Part shown: positions 55,076 to 64,000 of the stretch, one piece after another
Layout of the letters: the number at the start of each line of letters is the position of its first letter
Numbering within the stretch: the stretch's first letter is position 1
NCBI RefSeq assembly: GCF_016808095.1
Contig: NC_068971.1
Coordinates: forward strand, 17,286,501 to 17,350,500
Length of the DNA stretch: 64,000 nt
From: Vigna angularis
Taxonomy: Eukaryota; Streptophyta; Magnoliopsida; Fabales; Fabaceae
Direction: 5' to 3'
Position numbers and translations under genes: made by a program
The notes under the pieces: model-generated
What the model saw: only the letters and a program-made list of their open reading frames with translations
What the model was told of the DNA's origin: nothing
Databases searched by the model: none

Positions 55076-56885
55076 GGGAGTTCGGTTAATATCCTTTATT
55101 GGAAGACGTTCCAGCAAATGGATCTCTCGGAAGACCTGATAGCTCCATACAACGAGTAAATAGTAGGGTTTTCTGGAGAAAGGGTGGATACAAAGGGGTA
55201 TGTCGATTTGAGAACTTGCCTTGGGACCGAGCAGAATAAAGAATTGAAAACCAGATTTTTGTTGGTGGATGCAAACACGTCTTACAATGTGCTTTTGGGC
55301 AGACCCTGCTTAAATGCGTTTGGGGCGATTATTTCCACACCCCACTTGACACTTAAATTCCCATCTGAGAGGGGAAATATATGTACCGTTCGGTCGGACC
55401 AGAGAATTGCCAGAGAATGTTACGTAGCAGGTTTAAAGGTTCAACCATCCACTTCCCAAACGAAGATAAGGCGATCAGAGGTAGCTATGGCCGATCTAGA
55501 TCCAAGAACAAATACTGATGACCAGATTGAACCAATGGGAAAGACAATGCCTTTCCGGTTGGGGAGTAAGGAGGAACAGGTTACTACCATCGGTAGTGAT
55601 TTGACGGAGGAACAAGCTCGGCCTATAGGAGCTGAATTGAGAAGAAACAAAGATTTGTTTGCCTGGACGGCCGCCGATATGCCAGGCATTCACCCAAGAA
55701 TCATGTCATATAAGCTGGCATTATTCAAAGAAGCCCGACCGGTGGCTCAGGAGAAAAGGAGATTAGGGGAAGAGAAGAGACTCGCGGCGGAGAGTGAGGT
55801 AAAAAAGTTGTTAGAAGCAAAATTTATTCGTGAAATCAAATATACAACTTGGTTAGCCAATGTTGTGATGGTCAAGAAGGAAAATGGCCAATGGAGAATA
55901 TGCACGGATTTCACTGATCTAAACAAAGCCTGTCCGAAGGACTCTTATCCATTACCAAGTATTGATGCGTTAGTGGATGAGGCATCAGGATTTCAAGTGT
56001 TGAGTTGTTTAGATGCGTACTCGGGATACAATCAAATCCCCATGTATCCTTTAGACAGTGATAAAACGGCCTTCATAACTGAACGGTCTAATTATTGTTA
56101 TGATGTTATGTCGTTCGGTTTGAAGAACGCAGGGGCCACCTACCAACGTTTGATGGACAAGGTGTTTTGCCACCAGATTGGTAGGTGTATGGAGGTGTAT
56201 GTGGACGACATGGTGGTACGTAGCCGCTCGGTGGAGGATCATGTGAAGGATTTGGCAGAGGTTTCCAACCAAGTGCGCAAGTATAATATGCGCCTCAACC
56301 CGGCCAAATGCATTTTTGGAGTACCGACCGAAAAATTCCTCGGGTTTTTGCTGACAACCAGAGGAATAGAAGCAAACCCTGATAAATGCATGGTTATACT
56401 TGAAATGAGAAGCCCTCAGAATTTGAAGGAGGTTCAGAGATTGGTAGAGCGGTTGACTTTGCTATCACGTTTTATCCCAAGGTTGGCCGAGCGGATAAAA
56501 CCTATTGTGAAGATCATGAAGAAGAGTGCAGGAACTAATTGGGATGACCAGTGTGAACAAGCCTTTAACGAGGTAACGAGAATACTGGTCACCCCACTAG
56601 TCATGGGGCGACCTAATCCAGATCACGCCCTGCAACTGTTTTTAGCAATTTCGGAGGACACGGTCAGCTCAGCGTTGATACAAGAGTAACCTGAGTTTAA
56701 GCTCATATACTTCGTTAGTAAAACATTACAAGCCGCCGAAACTAGGTACAAGCGAGTGGAGAAGATTGTTTTGGCTTTGGTAATGGCGGCACGGCGTCTA
56801 TGGCCGTACTTCCAGAGTCACCAAGTTGTGGTGAGAACCGATAACCCGCCCTACGAAAGCCAGACTTGGCAGGAAGAATGGTGGA
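55076..56885 (+). pseudogene. gypsy pol: protease end, reverse transcriptase, partial RNase H
   Basis: After a stop at 55157-55159 an open stretch of 501 codons (55184-56689) covers the rest of the protease and the reverse transcriptase (RICTDFTDLNKACPKDSYPL, LDAYSGYNQI, YVDD at 56198-56209). A TAA at 56687-56689 precedes the RNase H part (IYFVSKTLQAAETRYKRVEK, LALVMAARRLWPYFQ), which ends at the copia-C insertion. All interruptions are TAG or TAA in the same frame. Confidence 0.88.
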
Positions 56886-56891
56886 ATGGTC

Positions 56892-57770
56892 TGTTACCAA
56901 TAAGGAGTATTGGTAAAACCTGAAGATGTGTTTTGATGATGCTGCAACTTATAGATTTTGGATGTAGTAGGAAAATATTTAAAAAAGCAACTTGTAGATT
57001 TTGAATGTAGTAGGAAAATGTTAAACATTGTAAATTTTACTAGTATAATCGATTATGGTTAAGCAATAATCGATTATCACAAGTCATACTTGTATAATCG
57101 ATTATCACTTCATATAATCGATTATCACATTTTTGAAAACCTGTAACGGACTTGAATAATCGATTATCACTTACAATAATCGATTATTCATGGCAGTTGA
57201 GAGCTGACCTTTGGCACTCAGTGTACTTGGCTATATAATTTGATTTGGAGAAATCAGAAGGTAACGTTGTTGAACAGAAGCTCTTGCAGAATACTGTTTG
57301 TCAGAGGAAGTTCTCAGAAGCTATAGTTCAAGTTCCTTTGCTTGGTCTCGTGAACAGGAGAGGCTCGCGTGTCGTGTGTCGATAGTCGGAGCGGTTCTCT
57401 TTGAGTTGGCAGAGTGTTCTTCTTCCGGTTCGTTCGTCGAAGGAAGGTTTATTTATCTGCTTTATTAACTATTTGTTGTAATCTGTGAAACATCTTTTTA
57501 GTGGAATTGTTAATCACTTTTTATAGTGATTAACGACTGGACGTAGATTCTGTTGAATCGAACCAGTATAAAAATTACTCGTGTGATTTTCTATTCCCTA
57601 CACTCTTTATTTTTTACGCATATCAACTGTTTGATTAATTTTCTGAAAGAAAATTATTTTTACTAAAAGGACCAAATTAATTTTAATTGTGATCGAACAC
57701 GCTTTCTACTCTCTGAGTTTTAATTCTGCTGCGCTATACTCTTCGAAAAATACCCCCTCCGATACCAACA
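56892..57770 (+). repeat. copia-C 5' LTR (879 bp)
   Basis: TGTTACCAATAAGG to CCGATACCAACA, clearly the same family as the copia-A LTRs but with more differences. TATA box TATATAA at 57232-57238. Confidence 0.93.
57045..57187. promoter_or_regulatory. array of six ATAATCGATTAT palindromes upstream of the LTR TATA box
   Basis: Copies start at 57045, 57066, 57094, 57114, 57156 and 57176: centre spacings of 21, 28, 20, 42 and 20 bp. The order mirrors copia-A, whose LTR lies on the other strand. Most steps are near whole multiples of the helical turn (10.5 bp), so bound proteins would face the same side. The first lies about 185 bp before the TATA box and the last about 45 bp before it. Confidence 0.85.
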
Positions 57771-57772
57771 AT

Positions 57773-57784
57773 TGGTATTAGAGC
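57773..57784 (+). other. copia-C primer-binding site
   Basis: TGGTATTAGAGC, one base different from the usual TGGTATCAGAGC, two bases after the LTR. Confidence 0.88.
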
Positions 57785-57815
57785 TTGCTTTGATAGTTTT
57801 TCAAAATTTGCGAAA

Positions 57816-59438
57816 ATGGCCGGTCACAATCAAAACCATGTATATGCTGAGGGTGCTTCCATTAACAGACCTCCATTGTTTACTGGTGATAACTATGCTT
57901 TTTGGAAAGTGAGAATGGAGATTTTTATGGGGTCTGTTGATAGAGGTATTTGGGAAGCTGTACAAAATGGCCCTTATATTCCTATGAATACTGTTGATGG
58001 TGTAGAGACTGAAAAACCTTATTTTAATTGGACTGCTGAAGAAAATAGACGAGCTCAGTTTGATATTAAAGCTCGCAATATAATTTCATCTGCTGTTGTA
58101 CTTGATGAATTTTATAGAATTTTAGTGTGTAAGACAGCACAGGAGATGTGGGAAGTCCTCAGAGTCACTCATGAAGGAACAGAGGACGTGAAGCGCGCTA
58201 GGAAGAACACTCTCATTCAGGAATATGAGATGTTTAGAATGCAACCTGGAGAAACGATCTCCGACGTTCAAAAACGATTCACTCATATTGTGAATCATTT
58301 AACAGGGTTGGGTAAGACTTTTGATACTGATGAACTTAATGTGAAAATTCTGAAATCTCTGGACAGGTCTTGGCAACCAAAGGTGACTGCCATCTCGGAG
58401 TCTCAAAATCTTACTCAGATGTCAATGCCAATCTTGTTTGGAAAGCTCCGTGAGCATGAACTTGAGCTAAGGAGATTGACTGCTGAAGAGGATCAAGGCA
58501 AAAGGAAAACTCTAGCTTTCAAGTCCGAGATCTCCAAAGGAAAGAACTCTAAAAAGATTGAAGATGATGATTCTGATGATGAGGAGAACATGAGCCTCAT
58601 GATAAAGAAATTTGCCAAGTTTATGAAGGCAAAAGGAAAGGACAAATTTCGTAAAGAAAGGAGAGAAAATCAAGAATTTCCTTCAAGTGTTAAATGCTAT
58701 GGATGTGGAGAAAGTGGGCACATGAAAACTGATTGTCCAAAGAACAAGAAAAGTGAAGAAAAGAAAGAAATGAAATTCCCAAAGAAGAAGAAAGCTTACA
58801 TAGCTTGGGAAGACAATGCATCTAGCTCGACAAGCTCAAGTGATTCAGATGAAGAAGCCAATATTTGTCTAATGGCTGACTCAGAAGATACTGGAAGCCA
58901 AGTAAGTGATTCCAGCTTTGAATCTAGTGAATTAGACTTGCAAAAGGCCTTCTTTGAATTGTTGATTGAATCTGAAAAACTTGATGCTGCACATAAAAAA
59001 CTTAAGAAAGAGCACAATGAATTAAAATTGAATTATGAAAAGTTGCTTGATGATGAAGTTGTCTTAATAAATAAAGTTAGTACTTTAGAAACAAAATTAT
59101 CTGATGCAAATGCTACTGTTGAACCTGTTGAATGCTTGTCTTGTAAGAATCATATGTTTAACATTGACATACTTGAAAATTTACTTTCTAAAGCAACCAA
59201 GTCTGTCTCACATGTTTTTAGAAGGAGCAATGTTAGAAATAAAGAAATGCATCATAAAAAGTCTAAAGTTAAGAGAACTCGTAGAGTTTGGGTTGAAAAA
59301 GGAACAACTGTAAAAACCAAACTACATGGTGTTTGTTGCTTCTATTGTATGAAAAAAGGACATACTTCAAACAAATGTAGAATCAAACATTTTGATGTTC
59401 CTGTTGAAAAATGTGCTTGGATTCCCATTATAAAGTAA
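57816..59438 (+). CDS. copia-C gag, intact
   Basis: 540 residues, ATG at the expected distance from the primer-binding site. UBN2-type gag region (WGIWEAVQNG-like N-terminus; HEGTEDVKRARKNTLIQEYE), acidic and Lys-rich linkers, a first zinc knuckle C294-C297-H302-C307 and a second C508-C511-H516-C521. Between them the sequence is rich in charged residues and probably coiled-coil (ELDLQKAFFELLIESEKLD). The frame has no lesion, although pol is missing: gag has been kept while the enzyme part was lost. Gag builds particles and packages RNA, so an element like this could be mobilised by a related autonomous copy. Confidence 0.93.
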   Translation: MAGHNQNHVYAEGASINRPPLFTGDNYAFWKVRMEIFMGSVDRGIWEAVQNGPYIPMNTVDGVETEKPYFNWTAEENRRAQFDIKARNIISSAVVLDEFYRILVCKTAQEMWEVLRVTHEGTEDVKRARKNTLIQEYEMFRMQPGETISDVQKRFTHIVNHLTGLGKTFDTDELNVKILKSLDRSWQPKVTAISESQNLTQMSMPILFGKLREHELELRRLTAEEDQGKRKTLAFKSEISKGKNSKKIEDDDSDDEENMSLMIKKFAKFMKAKGKDKFRKERRENQEFPSSVKCYGCGESGHMKTDCPKNKKSEEKKEMKFPKKKKAYIAWEDNASSSTSSSDSDEEANICLMADSEDTGSQVSDSSFESSELDLQKAFFELLIESEKLDAAHKKLKKEHNELKLNYEKLLDDEVVLINKVSTLETKLSDANATVEPVECLSCKNHMFNIDILENLLSKATKSVSHVFRRSNVRNKEMHHKKSKVKRTRRVWVEKGTTVKTKLHGVCCFYCMKKGHTSNKCRIKHFDVPVEKCAWIPIIK

Positions 59439-60393
59439 TTTGTCTCTAACCCTGAGGACCCAAATGAGATTGTGGGCACCAAACCTCTCTTGGATGGTTT
59501 TGCAGGTTAAGTTCTCAAAAGGAGAAGAGAGATCCATGGTATTATGCTTTCGGAAATAATGATCTAAGAGCAGGAAGTGAATCCATCAAATGGCATTCAA
59601 AGCCTTGGTTCGAACTCCATGTGATTGAGCTAAGTGTTGTTTGAACTGTGTTATTGCACTTTGTTCTGGTTATCTTTCTAATTTTCCATTATTTGATTAT
59701 TGTTATATTCATTTAAATGAGTTGGTTGATAGATTTTCATTGGCATTTTTAGATAATTAAGTTATTTGATGATTGAATTGGCATTTCCGTTTCAAAGATG
59801 TTTTCTGTGGAGATCTATTTATATGCATGCCATATGAGCTATGATTTGCTCCGCATAAAGCTTGATTACAAATTGTGAAAATCACTGTAGAATAGTCTTT
59901 AAAAGCAGTTGTCGGAACTGCATTTCCTTGTTTGAGTCAATTTTCCAGTTTTAAATTCTGGTTTGCCAATATTTCATGAATAAAATCCATTGAACCAAGA
60001 TAAACAATGTTATTGAATTAAATCTGATTACTGCATATTGTTGTTCTAATTTTTATATATGTCGTTTTATATGCAGATTTGAATTCATTGGGTTGAACAG
60101 ATTGGGATATGAGAGTGCATGAATCATAGTGTTGTTTTGAAAGTTGTAAATTGTGTTGTCAAAGTTAGTTTTTTTTTAACTGATAGTGCTAGCTGAAATG
60201 CTTTCATGTCAAACCTGTAGCAGCTATGATCATTTCCATTTAAGCTACTGTTGCATTCATTTTAGTTTATAAATTGGTTGCTTAATCATTGATATCTTAA
60301 TTGTTTGAAAAGTGGTTGTTGATTTCGTGGGTTAATTGAGTATGCTAAAAACTAAATTTGAATTGCATATTTAAGGGGGTATCTTTACTTTAT
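59439..60393. other. pol replacement region of copia-C
   Basis: The first 80 bases resemble copia-A's gag-pol linker (ending TTTTGCAGG against TTTTGTAGG). After that the sequence is AT-rich with no protease, integrase, reverse transcriptase or RNase H. About 870 bases therefore stand in place of the roughly 3 kb of pol. No other element ends were found inside. Confidence 0.6.
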
Positions 60394-60481
60394 GAACTTA
60401 AAAGAGAGTTAGGAGTGTTAGACATATCTTAGAATCAAAATCTATGCAAATTTTTGCATTTTTTCGTAAACTTAACGCTTC

Positions 60482-60759
60482 ATAATCGATTATCACTAAG
60501 TTATAATCGATTATTCATGTTTAAAATTCAATTCTGGAAAATCTTGAGCAGATAATCGATTATCATCATGCATAATCGATTATCATGCAATTCTGGGAAG
60601 TAATTATTGAACGGATAATCGATTATCACGAGCCATAATCGATTATCGCGCTGACAGTTTCAAAAATAGAGCCGTTGGAGCATCCCATAACGGCTATAAA
60701 CGGCCATAAACGACTAACTTTTCCATTTTTCTTATAAATAGCCCCCCATAATCGATTAT
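60482..60759 (+). promoter_or_regulatory. probable internal promoter of ORF3 in copia-C
   Basis: Seven ATAATCGATTAT copies start at 60482, 60503, 60552, 60572, 60615, 60635 and 60748. The first six form three pairs, each with centres 20-21 bp apart. A TATA box (TATAAATA, 60733-60740) follows, 124 bases before the ORF3 ATG. Copia-A has the same layout. Confidence 0.6.
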
Positions 60760-60863
60760 TAGACACTCCTTTGCACCTAAATACTGCTGAAATCAAATCT
60801 AGAGCTCAAATATTCTTCAATCCTCTTTACCTTCTCAAAATCTCATTTTCCCATTCTTCCTCC

Positions 60864-61857
60864 ATGGCTGACTCAAGAAGGCACCGTCGCATAACAGCTG
60901 GAGCCTCCTCTTCTTCTCAACCACGTCTTGCAAACATAGATGGATGGATATCAGATCCAGGGAAACATGCAGACTTTGTTAATTCCTGGTAAGAAAGGAA
61001 GATCATGGCGGTAAAGTTTATTCGTCTTGACTTTTTCCGCTTTTATGGCTTTCAATTTCCAAACACTTTTGTTGAGCAGGGGTTAACGCATCTGTTAGAA
61101 CAAAAAGGATGCATTTATCCTGATCTTATAAGAGTCTTCTACTTCAACTTGCGCTATCGAGATGGGATAATATCTACTAAGGTCAAGGGAGTACGCATCA
61201 TTTTAGATGATGACGTTTGGACAAATGTTGCTCAACTTCCCATCTGGGATGATGCTGTCAAAGTCCATTTAGGACTTGAAGATTTCAACAGGATGATGAC
61301 TTTTCAATCCTTCCTGCGTCATCCTGAACAGCAAACAAATAGAAGGCAATTACTGGTTGGAGGTTTTAAAGTTGAAGAAAGGATGATCCACTACTTGATT
61401 GTCTGGATTTTATGTCCTAGAGCAACAAACCATGCTCAATGCTCTGAACAGGATTTACTTCTGTTGTATGGGATTCTAAATCACATACACATCGACTGGC
61501 CTGCTCTCATTGCTGACACAATGGTAAAAGCCAAGAAATCCCATTCATATCAATTTCCCTATGCTCTTCTTATTTCTAGGATTTTAGAATTCAAAGGTGT
61601 ACCTGTTGAAGGAGAACTCGTTCAAACTATTGCAGCTGTGGGATCAGAAATTGGAGATACTACCTTTCGTCAAATGGGATTCATTACTAGAGGCAGAGTC
61701 CTTATTCACAAAGATGATGACCATCCTGATGTAGATGAAGATGATGACATGGACATTCATATGGCTGACCTAGTAAGTGCTGCTGCTCCGTCTGATGCTG
61801 GACCATCCAACATACCATCTTCTTCCTCAACTTCTTTGGAAGAACATTTTGCAAGGT
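60864..61857 (+). pseudogene. copia-C ORF3, interrupted
   Basis: Starts MADSRRHRRITAGASSSSQ and follows copia-A ORF3: VKFIRLDFFRFYGFQF, GCIYPDLI, VKGVRIILDDDVWTNVAQL, VKVHLGLEDFNRMMTFQSF, then an acidic stretch and SSTSLEEHFARL. A TAA lies at 60990-60992, where copia-A has a glutamine codon. Otherwise the frame is open to the break at 61858. The frameshifts of copia-A ORF3 are absent here, so the two copies decayed independently. Function unknown; no clear signal peptide or transmembrane helix. Confidence 0.75.
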
Positions 61858-64000
61858 TGATGAATCAATATTTTATTCACTTCACTTAGTTTATTGTGCA
61901 AAAATTAATCGGGGAATTGTGCTTAAATGTCCAGTATTTTCCCATTTTTCTGAATTGTGCTTAATTTGGTCGGAAATTCTTATTTTAATTAATTTGAATT
62001 ATCTGAGGCTAATTATTTACATTATTGAGTGCAGGGAAAATTCTGTAAAAATTATTGAGACATTTGGAAGAATATTCATCTACACACTGTGTTATTTAAT
62101 GGGCATTGATTTATTTTGTGTACTGAACAGATAAAAATAAAAATAAAAATGTTTGGTTCATGAAGTATGAAGAGGTTTCAGTTTTGTTGCTGGAAACAAA
62201 GTGGTCCAGAGAATTAATTGGCAAGCCATGTCATCCATTCTTGAATTTTAAGAAGCCTTCACTTTGCAAAAGAAGTAACACGTTAACTGTGTAGTCCGTG
62301 GCACAAGTTTTATTTTAAATTCACACTTTGCATCTAAGTGCTTATAATACACGTACATGGCCCATCTTTTCTTACTTGGCATGATTGAAGAATTTTTTGT
62401 AGGAGGAACATGTTGGGAAGAAGAAAAATAACGTCCTAGTCCTTTGACAAGTCAACAAAAGAATTAAAGGAGGGGACCACATGCAAGCAACAAATTCACG
62501 TGCACATGCCTTCAAAATGCAATGAATTGAATTGCTACGTAAAGAAAGAAGAGGAAAATGGAGTTGGTGGCATACAAAGCAAAGTGCTGAATTTTATTTT
62601 AGTAAATGGTGTCACGGCCCACATGGAAAAGTTTTGGCTCTCGGTGCTCTTACACGGCTTATGCATCCATCACTTAGAAAATAATCTTTTTCCTTGGAAT
62701 GAGAGAAGACTGTCACGGCCCTGGTCCAGTGTTGGAAACGGAAGAGAAGATTGAAGCTTGGAGAGCTCATTCCAGCAGCTTGGAGTCACGTGAATTAGTC
62801 GGAAATGAAGCTGTGAGGAGATTGAAGGAAAAGTTGCATTCCAGCTGGAGCAATGGAGTTTTCACAGCTTGGTTTGGCAATCATTCCAGCAGCCACAAGC
62901 AAAGAAGGAGTTGAGAAAAAGAAAGCACAAAGTCACGTCCAGGAGAGGATAGGTGCTGCATGAAGAATGGATTGAGCAAAGCTTGTTACGTTTAGAGGAA
63001 GAGAAGCACATAATTGAGGAAGGTGAGCACACGAAGGAGCTGGACCGAGAGGGGAATAGAACGGAAGAAAGAAAGAAAGCATGAAGGATTCACGGTCCAG
63101 CAAGGTTCACATCCAGCCAATTGGGAGATTAGGAGTAAAGCTCTTGGTCACGGCTTAGAAGAATGGAGATGCACGTTCCAGCAGAAGCACAGCAGCAATG
63201 TGGGATTCACGTTCAGCACTTCAAGGATGGAGCATTCACGTGAAGAAGAAGACAAGGATTAGGGACCCAACCTTTGGTAAAAGCACACGGCACAAACAAA
63301 TGGAGGGCCTCCCACCTTATTCTATTTGTCACGGGAGCAAGCTAACAGGGGAGGAAGGCAGCTTGAAGAATGAATAAAAGAAGAGCACCTCCAATATAAA
63401 AAGGGGTAGGAATTCCAGTAGAAAGGGATATGGCCTGGAGGCCTGGAAGGGGTCTCGGTTCTTCTCTTCCAGAGCTCTCTCTGATTTTCTTTTCCATTCC
63501 AAACAGTGTAATAGTGTAGAATTTTAATTCTGAAGCAATGTAATGCGTTGTAGTGTTTGCAAGTTTGATCATTTCTTTGATATTTCCACAGGATTTTGTT
63601 TCAGCTTGATGGATTTGATTTTCAGTGAAGAGATTTTAATTTTACCATTTCTTTCATTTTATCGTTTATTGTTTTCCTACACCGTTAAATTCTACCGTTT
63701 CTAAATATTTACTGTTCCGTTTTTACCGTTTTTCACTGTTTAGTTTTTATTATCTTTTAAATTTATTTTAGTATTTTTAATTCAATGTTTAAATCCCAGT
63801 TTTAATTTATTTTAATTTTTCTGTTGTTTTATTTAATTTCCAATTTCCAATTTTATTTTATTGCATTCACAAAAACACCATTAAAACCCCCCACTACGTG
63901 TTTGATCTGAAACTGAACCATAAATTGGTCCTCGAGAGACGACCTAGGAGTCACTTCCTAGTCTATACTACATTATTTATCTGTATCAAATTTGTATGAC
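61858..64000 (+). mobile_element. probable LTR of a further retrotransposon inserted in ORF3 (continues beyond the window)
   Basis: ORF3 similarity ends at GCAAGGT and new sequence starts TGATGAATC, with the TG expected of an LTR. The 2.1 kb has LTR-like features: a TATA box (ATATAAAAAGGGG near 63395), then a pyrimidine-rich leader, an AT-rich stretch, and a GC-richer end (TTGGTCCTCGAGAGACGACC) at the window edge. Repeated CACG and TCCAGC words fill 62700-63250. This recalls the very long LTRs of Ogre/Tat elements, but no primer-binding site or coding part is in view. Confidence 0.45.

Larger units (their letters stand above)
53056..56891 (+). mobile_element. Tat-type Ty3/gypsy retrotransposon, decayed and truncated by copia-C
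   Basis: LTR (53056 to about 53516), a gypsy primer-binding site, gag, protease, reverse transcriptase and the first part of RNase H. The sequence stops at 56891, where copia-C begins; integrase and the 3' LTR are not in the window. Apart from one frame change near 53850, all coding parts share one frame interrupted only by stop codons. The domain order and protein style fit the Tat (Retand/Ogre-related) branch. Confidence 0.88.
56892..61857 (+). mobile_element. copia-C, pol-less relative of copia-A (gag + ORF3)
   Basis: Plus-strand relative of copia-A with 5' LTR (56892-57770), primer-binding site, an intact 540-residue gag, no pol, a palindrome-rich spacer and ORF3. Where pol should be (about 59530-60393) there is unrelated AT-rich sequence; the last dozen pol codons (LKRELGVLDIS) remain at 60394-60432. 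ORF3 is interrupted at 61858 by sequence starting TGATGAATC. Its 3' end may lie outside the window, so the target duplication cannot be checked. A gag-only copia would depend on another element for reverse transcription. Confidence 0.85.

Noticed and set aside
56892..61857. Copia-C being simply truncated at its 3' end
   Set aside because: Sequence at the break begins with TG and has LTR-like features, so a nested insertion with the rest of copia-C outside the window is equally likely or more so.

Overview
This is an AT-rich plant nuclear window. Introns with GT..AG borders, an intact plasma-membrane aquaporin gene, a plant LRR receptor-kinase gene and a dense load of plant-type transposons all point to a higher plant. 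The aquaporin, the receptor kinase and the LTR elements recall Phaseoleae legumes (Vigna/Phaseolus/Glycine-like), but that placement rests on memory of the families, not on a search.

Only two host genes are recognisable at near full length: a four-exon PIP1 aquaporin (1238-2468) that looks fully functional, and a MIK2-like LRR receptor kinase (49379-52781) whose kinase is intact but whose signal peptide lies in a different reading frame. The other host-like pieces are fragments: a possible CHD1/CHR5 scrap (left edge), an acidic TOC159-A-domain-like piece inside a Pack-MULE (3805-5258), an AIF/IBH1-type bHLH piece inside a CACTA element (11101-15173), the tail of a CCCH zinc-finger gene inside a second MULE, a small membrane-protein fragment (about 31493-31830), and a piece of a second receptor kinase (36413-37009 plus 43346-43463) split by a retrotransposon.

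Layout. 1-3229: aquaporin and AT-rich flanks. 3230-8480: a dispersed repeat, Pack-MULE-1 (9-bp target duplication TTATTTTTA), a GACGTC-rich stretch, a hAT MITE and a minisatellite. 8767-15861: two copia fragments fused tail to tail into a long inverted repeat, one arm carrying CACTA-1 (TSD AAA). 15867-28441: a four-level nest, CACTA-2 (TSD TTA) holding MULE-2 (TSD TTTTAATTA) holding a SIRE-like copia-A (TSD AAGGG) holding a hAT element (TSD GGTTCTTG). 28442-36200: AT-rich DNA with a MITE, simple repeats and another copy of the dispersed repeat. 36413-43463: receptor-kinase fragment with the very young copia-B (LTRs differ at 2 of 376 positions, one open frame of 1310 codons). 43464-48560: copia remnant and a terminal-inverted-repeat element. 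49332-52781: receptor kinase. 53056-56891: decayed Tat-type gypsy, interrupted by copia-C (56892-61857), a relative of copia-A with an intact gag, no pol and the extra third ORF. 61858 to the end: probably the LTR of yet another element inserted into that third ORF.

The most unusual signal is a perfect 12-bp palindrome, ATAATCGATTAT, present about 28 times and seen only in copia-A and copia-C. It occurs as 5-6 copies upstream of the LTR TATA box and again as pairs 20-21 bp apart upstream of a second TATA box in front of ORF3. This suggests a phased enhancer shared by the LTR promoter and an internal ORF3 promoter. No tRNA, rRNA or CRISPR features were recognised by eye.
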